Assembly (NCBI RefSeq): GCF_002216005.1
Contig: NZ_NIQC01000004.1
Coordinates: 53,782 to 117,781 of the forward strand
Direction of reading: 5' to 3'
Length of the DNA stretch: 64,000 nucleotides
From: Natranaerobius trueperi
Lineage (GTDB): Bacteria > Bacillota > Natranaerobiia > Natranaerobiales > Natranaerobiaceae
Below are positions 58,677 to 64,000 of this stretch, piece by piece. The notes beneath the pieces were generated by a model that was given only the letters and a program-made list of their open reading frames with translations, was not told the DNA's origin and did not search any database. Numbering within the stretch: position 1 is the stretch's first letter; every line of letters starts with the position of its first letter. The translations under genes and the position numbers were made by a program.

Positions 58677-59810
58677 TTAATCACCGTCCTTTTCTTCGGT
58701 GGGATACGAACTCACTTTCACTGTATCCTGTAACACTTCAACTGACATATCTTTAGTTTCAATACTATTATTCAGTGTTTCGTAACCTTTCCCACCTACT
58801 GGTACTGGCGCTTTTTTCCCACCTATTATTACATTCCCCATATATGTTATAAACTTATCAACTAACTTCAAATCTATCATCGTTCCATGAATTGTTTCTC
58901 CACCTTCAACCAATATACTATCTATACCTTGTTTTCCTAAACTTTCTAAAAGTTCGTTTAGATTAACTTTCCCTTGTAAGTCTGCAGATATAAACAACAA
59001 TTCCCCACCTTGGCTTTTTATTTCTTCTACCTTTTTATTTGTTTTGTTTTTATCTAGAGTAGCAACTATAGTGTGCACTGAATTAGCTGTTCTCATAATC
59101 TTAGAGTCTAGTGGTATCTTAAGGGTCGTATCTACAATAATTCTAATAGGATCATGATCAGAATATTCTGGATGTCGGCATGTAAGTGAAGGATCATCCT
59201 CTAATACTGTGCCTATACCTACAAGAATACCTGCTACTCTTGCTCTGATTCTGTGAGTATCTAACCTGGCCTGTTTTGATGTTATCCACTTAGAATCGCC
59301 CGTACGTGTTGCTATCTTCCCATCAAGGCTCATGCCCCATTTTGAAATAACGAAAGGCTTACTTGTTACTATATATTTTCGAAAGATTTCATTTTGGATC
59401 TTAGCTTCTTTTTCCTTAAGTCCTACTTCAACTTCTATCCCTGCCTGTCTAAGAATTTCAACTCCCTTACCTGCAACCTCTTTATTAGGATCAAGGGCTG
59501 CTATTACTACTTTTTTTATCTCATATTCTATAATTTTATTTACACATGGTGGTGTTTTACCATAATGACAACAAGGTTCGAGTGTTACATACATTGTAGC
59601 TCCAGCAGCAAGTTTCCCAGCTTCTTCAAGGGCGTTAACTTCAGCATGAGGCCCACCCACTTTTTCATGATAACCTTCAGAGATTATCTTACCATCCTTA
59701 TAAACAACTGCCCCTACTAAAGGGTTAGGATTTGTTCTGCCCCAGCCATTTAGTGCTAAATGTAAAGCTCGATCCATATAAGTATATTCTTCATTTGTCC
59801 AAGTAACCAC
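58677..59810 (-). CDS. ribD: Bifunctional riboflavin deaminase / reductase RibD
   Basis: RibD deaminates and then reduces the pyrimidine intermediate. The N-terminal deaminase domain has the zinc motif HAEVNAL and EPCCHYGKTPPC; the C-terminal reductase domain has FVISKWGMSLDGKIATRTGDSKWI and the later VEGGETIHG. The 377-residue length is normal. The start is a GTG a few bases after AGGTGG. It is the first gene after the FMN riboswitch. Confidence 0.96.
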   Translation of the reverse strand: MVTWTNEEYTYMDRALHLALNGWGRTNPNPLVGAVVYKDGKIISEGYHEKVGGPHAEVNALEEAGKLAAGATMYVTLEPCCHYGKTPPCVNKIIEYEIKKVVIAALDPNKEVAGKGVEILRQAGIEVEVGLKEKEAKIQNEIFRKYIVTSKPFVISKWGMSLDGKIATRTGDSKWITSKQARLDTHRIRARVAGILVGIGTVLEDDPSLTCRHPEYSDHDPIRIIVDTTLKIPLDSKIMRTANSVHTIVATLDKNKTNKKVEEIKSQGGELLFISADLQGKVNLNELLESLGKQGIDSILVEGGETIHGTMIDLKLVDKFITYMGNVIIGGKKAPVPVGGKGYETLNNSIETKDMSVEVLQDTVKVSSYPTEEKDGD

Positions 59811-59839
59811 TTAACCACCTACCTAATTCAAATTAAAAA

Positions 59840-59907
59840 TAAAAAACTTCCCTTTGCCTCCAGGGAAGTTTAATTTCTATACAATATAGACTTCGCCTAT
59901 ATTGTAT
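59840..59907 (-). terminator. Expression-platform hairpins of the FMN riboswitch
   Basis: AACTTCCCT (59845-59853) and AGGGAAGTT (59862-59870) form an intrinsic terminator with a T-run on the minus strand. A second AT-rich stem, ACAATATA and TATATTGT, lies at 59879-59907 between the aptamer and this terminator. Together they fit a terminator/antiterminator switch. Confidence 0.8.
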
Positions 59908-59912
59908 GAAAA

Positions 59913-60037
59913 ATTACCTTCTCCCATCCAGACTTTAACTGTCGGCTCCGGAATTACACCGGATCAACCCTTCATTTGAAGAGTTCGCGGGCTCTACCGC
60001 CGGTCGGGAATCTCACCCTACCCTGAAGGTACATCTC
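59913..60037 (-). promoter_or_regulatory. FMN riboswitch (RFN element) ahead of ribD
   Basis: The minus strand carries the conserved RFN blocks, such as AGGGTGAGATTCCCGACCGG, GCGGTAGAGCCCGCGA and CCGGTGTAATTCCGGAGCC, ending with GATGGGAGAAGG. FMN binding would favour the terminator at 59845-59870 and switch off the rib operon. Confidence 0.95.
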
Positions 60038-60084
60038 ACAACGTATTATTTTCTATCTTAAATTTTACTGAATTTTTTAGAAAA

Positions 60085-60125
60085 AGTAAAGAGAGACCCA
60101 TAAAAAAATTAGGGCCTCTTGTTTT
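60085..60125 (-). terminator. Terminator after the OpuC-type operon
   Basis: AGAGACCC (60093-60100) pairs with GGGCCTCT (60113-60120) through seven Watson-Crick and one wobble pair, with a T-rich tail on the minus strand, just after the binding-protein gene stop. Confidence 0.7.
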
Positions 60126-60135
60126 TATATCTATC

Positions 60136-61068
60136 TTATTTGGAAACTAACCCTTCTTCTTGTAAAAACTTTTCCGCTACTGTCTCAGGTTGATACTCTT
60201 CAATATCTACTTTCGCATTTAAAAGTTGCATAGTTTCATTGTCTAATAATTCACTCAATTTACCTAATATTTCTTCAAGTTCAGGATGTTCTTCAAATAC
60301 TTCTTCTCTAATGTTAGGAGCCGCATTATAAGCTGGGTGAAAATCCTTATCATCTTCTAAGGTTACTAAATTATAACCTTCAATCCGACCATCTGTCATA
60401 AATCCCATACCTACAGGTAATTCACCATCTCTTAAAACTCCATAAATTATACCTGGTGACATTTGTTCAGCATTATCAAATTGAAATCCATAAGTTTCTT
60501 CGACTCCTTGCATTCCATCATCTCTAGTATAGTACTCTTGGTTTGTTGCTAAGGTCCATTCATCACCTGCAGGTGAATCTTCATTATTATTTATAGCTTC
60601 TGCTAAATCACTTATTGTTTCTATCTCAACTTGTTGTGCTTTTTCTTCACTCATCATTAAAGTGTAAGTGTTATCTAATTGAGCATAATCAAGCCAAACT
60701 ACACCATTTTCTTTTAGATCTTCTTCTTTTACAACTTCGTAACACTGTTCACTATCTGTAATAGCTTCATCATAGCCTAAATGAGTAATTAATGCAGTCC
60801 CTGTATACTCCCACTTAACATCTACATCTTCAGTTAAAAGTGCCTCTCGCACTACACTTGTTCCTTCTAATCCAGTATTATCGATCACATCATATCCATG
60901 TTCTTCTAATAACTTTACGGTTAACTGACCTAGAATTAATTGTTCAGTAAATTCTTTCGACCCTACAGCTATCACATCACTTTCTTCACCTGTACCTGCT
61001 TCTTCTCCACACCCCACAGTTACTAATGTTAGACTTACAACCAAACAAAGTGATACTAAAAGCTTCAA
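60136..61068 (-). CDS. OpuC-type osmoprotectant-binding lipoprotein
   Basis: This is the extracellular substrate-binding protein of a glycine-betaine/choline-type ABC importer. The 310-residue product begins with a lipoprotein signal, a hydrophobic stretch and a lipobox ending VTVGCGEE, then VGSKEFTEQLILGQL typical of OpuAC/OpuCC folds. I use the TTG at 61068, eight bases after AAGGAGG; the longer frame starts before that site. It is the last gene of the operon and the specific osmolyte is not known. Confidence 0.9.
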   Translation of the reverse strand: MKLLVSLCLVVSLTLVTVGCGEEAGTGEESDVIAVGSKEFTEQLILGQLTVKLLEEHGYDVIDNTGLEGTSVVREALLTEDVDVKWEYTGTALITHLGYDEAITDSEQCYEVVKEEDLKENGVVWLDYAQLDNTYTLMMSEEKAQQVEIETISDLAEAINNNEDSPAGDEWTLATNQEYYTRDDGMQGVEETYGFQFDNAEQMSPGIIYGVLRDGELPVGMGFMTDGRIEGYNLVTLEDDKDFHPAYNAAPNIREEVFEEHPELEEILGKLSELLDNETMQLLNAKVDIEEYQPETVAEKFLQEEGLVSK

Positions 61069-61107
61069 GGTTAACTCCTCCTTTAAAGTTGTTAATACAA
61101 ACAAGCT

Positions 61108-61926
61108 TTATCTTTTTAATGCTTGTTCTAATGTACCCAAAACATTATCTAGAAGCAATGCAAATAAGGCTGATAGAGTGGCTCCTAAATAAACTAATTG
61201 ATACCGGTCTAAGTTTAAACCTGCACTAATGATATCTCCAAGACCACCTCCACCAATAAAAGTAGCTAATGTAGCAGCACCAGTACAAATCACAACAGTT
61301 GTTCTAATTCCAGCCATTATTACAGGTAGAGCTAAAGGGAATTCAACTTTGGTAAAAATTCTACAAGAAGTCATACCCATTCCCCTTGCAGACTCAATTA
61401 TGTCGGGGGCAATTCCTTGAATCCCTATTGAAGTATTTCTCAAGATAGGGAGTAAGGAATATAACCAAAGTGCAAACAATGCGGTTGTCTCACCTATTCC
61501 TAAAATTGTATAAAAAAGACCAAGAATGGCTATACTTGGTACTGTTTGAGCTATATTTATTGTATTATCTACTAATGGCGTTAACCAGCGAAATTTAGGT
61601 CTTGTTATTAAGATACCTAGAGGAACACTTGTCAGTACAGCTCCCACAGATGCAAAACCTACTAATCTAATATGTCTAATCAATGATTCAAAAACAGTAC
61701 TATAGTCTAACCAAGTTTCTGTAAGACTATCTACTGGATTTTGTACATTATAAATTATTGCACCACTACCAAGAAGTAAGTATATAACCGGTAATATTAT
61801 AAAAGAATACTTTTTTAAATAGCTAAAATACTTTATGATAAAAATTTTAAGCTTATGTGAAATTTTTAATCTTTTTGTTCTATATTCGATTTCACTTTGT
61901 TTTCTTGGTTCATTATTAAGATTCAT
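61108..61926 (-). CDS. OpuC-type ABC transporter permease (second)
   Basis: The 272-residue membrane protein has about six helices and the BPD-type motif (ESARGMGMTSCRIFTKVEFPLALPVIMAGIRTT) that contacts the ATPase. An N-terminal charged extension of about 40 residues precedes the first helix. It overlaps the ATPase end by 11 bases and is followed by the binding protein 39 bases later. With the first permease it makes a heteromeric channel, as in OpuCB and OpuCD. Confidence 0.92.
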   Translation of the reverse strand: MNLNNEPRKQSEIEYRTKRLKISHKLKIFIIKYFSYLKKYSFIILPVIYLLLGSGAIIYNVQNPVDSLTETWLDYSTVFESLIRHIRLVGFASVGAVLTSVPLGILITRPKFRWLTPLVDNTINIAQTVPSIAILGLFYTILGIGETTALFALWLYSLLPILRNTSIGIQGIAPDIIESARGMGMTSCRIFTKVEFPLALPVIMAGIRTTVVICTGAATLATFIGGGGLGDIISAGLNLDRYQLVYLGATLSALFALLLDNVLGTLEQALKR

Positions 61927-63022
61927 TAGAGCCCACCGCCCTAAATATATCTTGAATTGTTATAACCCCACTAAACTTATTCTGATAATCTACAACTGCA
62001 ACATGGTAAATGTTGTAGTCTAACATTATTGATAATACTTTACTAAGACTATCATCATCTTTTATTAAACACGGATATTTTCTATAAATTTCTTCTACAG
62101 CACTGTTTTCAAAATTTAAAACATCTAAATTACTTATAAATCCACATACTTGTTCATGTTCTTTAACTACTGCTATGTTTAGATCATTATTTTCTAATTT
62201 CTCCTTAACTTCACTAACCTTATTTTTGAACTGAATAGTTGGGGCAATTTTAAAATCAATATCTCTAGCTTTTATAAGAGATAAACTTTTTATTGAGGGA
62301 TTACTTCCTACTAAGTTTCGAACAAATTCTGTTTTCGGGGACTGAAGTAATTTTTTTGGAGTATCATATTGTATGATTTCGCCTTCTTTCATAACTGCAA
62401 TTTTATCACCCATTTTAATAGCTTCATTTATATCATGAGTTACAAAAATAATTGTTTTCTTCATTTTATTTTGTAACTCTAAAAATTCATTTTGTAGTCT
62501 TTCTCTTGTTATGGGATCCACTGCAGCAAAAGGTTCATCCATCAACATTATAGGTGGATTAGAAGCCATAGCTCTTGCAACACCAACTCGCTGTCTTTGT
62601 CCTCCACTTAGACTTGAAGGCTTTCTGTCTTTGTATACTTCTGGGTCTAAGCTCATTAAATTCAATAGTTGATCCACACGCTCATTAATTTTATCTTTAG
62701 GCCATTTTTTTTCGTACAATACGGTGGCAACATTATCTTTTATAGTCATATGTGGAAATAGACCTATTTCTTGAATGACATATCCGATATTTAGTCTCAG
62801 TTGTATAGAGTCCATTTTATATATATCATTTCCATCTACATAAATTGTTCCTTCTGTAACTTCACATATTCTATTAACCATTTTCATAGTTGTGGTTTTT
62901 CCACAACCTGAAGGACCGACCAAGACAGTCAGTTGTCCTTTAGGTATATTCAAAGTCAAATTATTAACAGCTGGTTCTGTTGATCTCGGGAAATACTTAG
63001 TAACATTCCTAAATTCTATCAT
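61916..63022 (-). CDS. OpuC-type ABC transporter ATPase with CBS domains
   Basis: The 368-residue protein has Walker A GPSGCGKTT, signature LSGGQRQRVG, Walker B IMLMDEPFAA and the switch His. Its C-terminus carries tandem CBS domains (the last with MLDYNIYHVAVVDYQNKFSGVITIQDI), the sensors of ionic strength or c-di-AMP in related OpuA/OpuC proteins. I start at the ATG at 63022, five bases after GGGGGG; the longer frame begins upstream of that site. The transporter genes share one operon. Confidence 0.93.
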   Translation of the reverse strand: MIEFRNVTKYFPRSTEPAVNNLTLNIPKGQLTVLVGPSGCGKTTTMKMVNRICEVTEGTIYVDGNDIYKMDSIQLRLNIGYVIQEIGLFPHMTIKDNVATVLYEKKWPKDKINERVDQLLNLMSLDPEVYKDRKPSSLSGGQRQRVGVARAMASNPPIMLMDEPFAAVDPITRERLQNEFLELQNKMKKTIIFVTHDINEAIKMGDKIAVMKEGEIIQYDTPKKLLQSPKTEFVRNLVGSNPSIKSLSLIKARDIDFKIAPTIQFKNKVSEVKEKLENNDLNIAVVKEHEQVCGFISNLDVLNFENSAVEEIYRKYPCLIKDDDSLSKVLSIMLDYNIYHVAVVDYQNKFSGVITIQDIFRAVGSNES

Positions 63023-63036
63023 AATATCCCCCCAAT

Positions 63037-63690
63037 TTAACATTGCTTAGTTAATAGATATTGTTCTAACCGACCTAATACAATATCTATTGTAATAGCT
63101 AAAATGCTAACACCTAAAGCTCCTGTTAAAATCATGTTTGAACTGCTCCTTGCTATACCACGAAAAATAAAGTCACCAAAACCTCCAACACCCACTAAAC
63201 TAGCAATTGCAGCTATACCAACTACCATAACAATCGCAGTTCTAATACCTGCAATCATAACTGGAAGTGCCAAAGGTATTTTGACTTTTAATAAAATTTT
63301 TACTTCTGACATTCCCATTCCTCGAGCAGCTTCTAGTACGTCCAAATCCAACTCTTTTATACCAATATACGTATTCCGTACTATAGGTAATAATGAATAT
63401 AAAACTAATGCTAAGACTGCAGTTGAAGTTCCTATACCAAATAAAGGTAACAATAGACCAATCATTGCAAAGCTAGGAATGGTCATCAGTATCTGACTTA
63501 ACAACAATATAAAGTTAGCCAATGTTTTATAGTATGTTGCTAATAACCCTAGAAAAATCCCTATTGTAATTGCTAAAAAACCAGTTATCAAAATGAGTTG
63601 ACTATGCTCTATAAAGGCTTGCATGATCATATCTTCTCTAGTACTAATATAATCTAAAAATCCCTGAAAAGTAAAAAAACCACTACCCAT
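63037..63690 (-). CDS. OpuC-type ABC transporter permease (first)
   Basis: The 217-residue membrane protein has about five or six helices with the motif EAARGMGMSEVKILLKVKIPLALPVMIAGIRTA for ATPase contact. It is the first gene of the transporter operon, preceded by GGGGG and a sigma-A promoter at 63780-63808. It pairs with the permease at 61108-61926. Confidence 0.92.
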   Translation of the reverse strand: MGSGFFTFQGFLDYISTREDMIMQAFIEHSQLILITGFLAITIGIFLGLLATYYKTLANFILLLSQILMTIPSFAMIGLLLPLFGIGTSTAVLALVLYSLLPIVRNTYIGIKELDLDVLEAARGMGMSEVKILLKVKIPLALPVMIAGIRTAIVMVVGIAAIASLVGVGGFGDFIFRGIARSSSNMILTGALGVSILAITIDIVLGRLEQYLLTKQC

Positions 63691-63779
63691 AATAGACCCC
63701 CTATTTGTTTAGTAGTGTACTTACATTTTTCATGTGTTTTCGACATTTATTTGATTTTAGAATTTCTCTCTACTAACAT

Positions 63780-63808
63780 AGATTACCAGTTACTTTCATT
63801 TTTGTCAA
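63780..63808 (-). promoter_or_regulatory. Sigma-A promoter of the OpuC-type operon
   Basis: Perfect TTGACA (63803-63808) and TAATCT (63780-63785) are separated by 17 bases on the minus strand, about 90 bases before the first permease and after the 5S rRNA gene. Confidence 0.7.
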
Positions 63809-63868
63809 TAATGTTATGATATAATTATTGTAATATGAACACAACTAACATTTTTAAACACAAAAAAA

Positions 63869-63986
63869 GCCCGGCGAAGACCTACTCTCCCAGGAGCTTT
63901 CGCTCCCAGTACCATAGGCGCAGGAGGGCTTAACTGCTGTGTTCGGCATGGTAACAGGTGTATCCCCTCCGCTATTTTCACCGGGC
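63869..63986 (-). rRNA. rrf: 5S ribosomal RNA
   Basis: The minus strand has the 5S core CCATGCCGAACACAGCAGTTAAG, the loop GCGCCTATGGTACTGGG, and terminal stem AGCCCGG/CCGGGCT with a T-run after. The length is about 118 bases. The 16S and 23S genes of the same operon would lie beyond the right edge of the window. Confidence 0.94.
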
Positions 63987-64000
63987 TAGAAATCAAATAT

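Noticed and set aside
63814..63996. A 60-residue frame at the right end
   Set aside because: It is the translation of the 5S rRNA gene.

Overview
The window is an AT-rich stretch of a low-GC Gram-positive (Firmicutes) chromosome, most likely a spore-lineage anaerobe of class Clostridia. The evidence is the gene order, which follows the Bacillus/Clostridium order clpC-radA-disA-yacL-ispDF-gltX-cysES-mrnC-rlmB-yacP-sigH-secE-nusG-rplKAJL-rpoBC-rpsLG-fusA-tuf. SigH and an alpha/beta-type small acid-soluble spore protein are present. DNA synthesis uses oxygen-independent ribonucleotide reductases (class II NrdJ and class III NrdDG) and the flavin-dependent thymidylate synthase ThyX. Proteins are rich in acidic residues and an OpuC-type osmoprotectant importer is present. 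Both suggest a salt-adapted clostridium, perhaps near Natranaerobius, but that name is recall and not shown by the sequence.

Nearly everything is on the minus strand, so transcription runs right to left. From 1 to 17350 lies the transcription/translation block: a second tuf copy cut by the left edge, fusA, rpsG, rpsL, an L7Ae-like protein, rpoC, rpoB, rplL, rplJ with its L10 leader, rplA, rplK, nusG, secE, rpmG, a complete tuf, and five tRNAs (Tyr, Gly, fMet, Thr, Met). From 17365 to 27301 lie sigH, yacP, rlmB, thyX, mrnC, cysS and cysE under a Cys-type T-box, then gltX, ispF, ispD, a PIN/TRAM membrane protein and a CarD-type regulator.

From 27302 to 31709 a decayed chemotaxis-receptor pseudogene and a MazG-like orphan (plus strand) precede pssA, disA and radA. 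From 31800 to 39050 are a spore protein, rtcB, nfo, a methyltransferase, a thiamine-binding-like protein, a sirtuin, a metallo-beta-lactamase-fold hydrolase and nrdJ. From 39240 to 45330 are a YlbF-like protein, yhaM and the ctsR-mcsA-mcsB-clpC stress operon with a recognisable CtsR operator.

From 45500 to 52870 the region is more accessory: mgtC, an orphan 63-residue protein, a split NHEJ system (polymerase, ligase and Ku as three genes in alternating orientation), thioredoxin, a YigZ protein, a flavoprotein, and an ECF sigma factor with a membrane partner gene that carries a nine-G tract. From 52870 to 64000 are a ferredoxin remnant, nrdD, nrdG, the ribDEBAH operon under an FMN riboswitch, the OpuC-type ABC transporter, and a 5S rRNA that probably ends an rRNA operon lying beyond the right edge.

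I found no insertion sequence, prophage, CRISPR array or clearly novel defence system. The most interesting items are the identical tuf copies with a cysteine-rich insert, the G9 tract, the split NHEJ cluster, two hairpins between rplL and rpoB, and repeated GTACAA motifs at the anaerobic reductase genes. Many starts were moved from the longest reading frame to an internal ATG, GTG or TTG because the Shine-Dalgarno sequence lies inside the longer frame.
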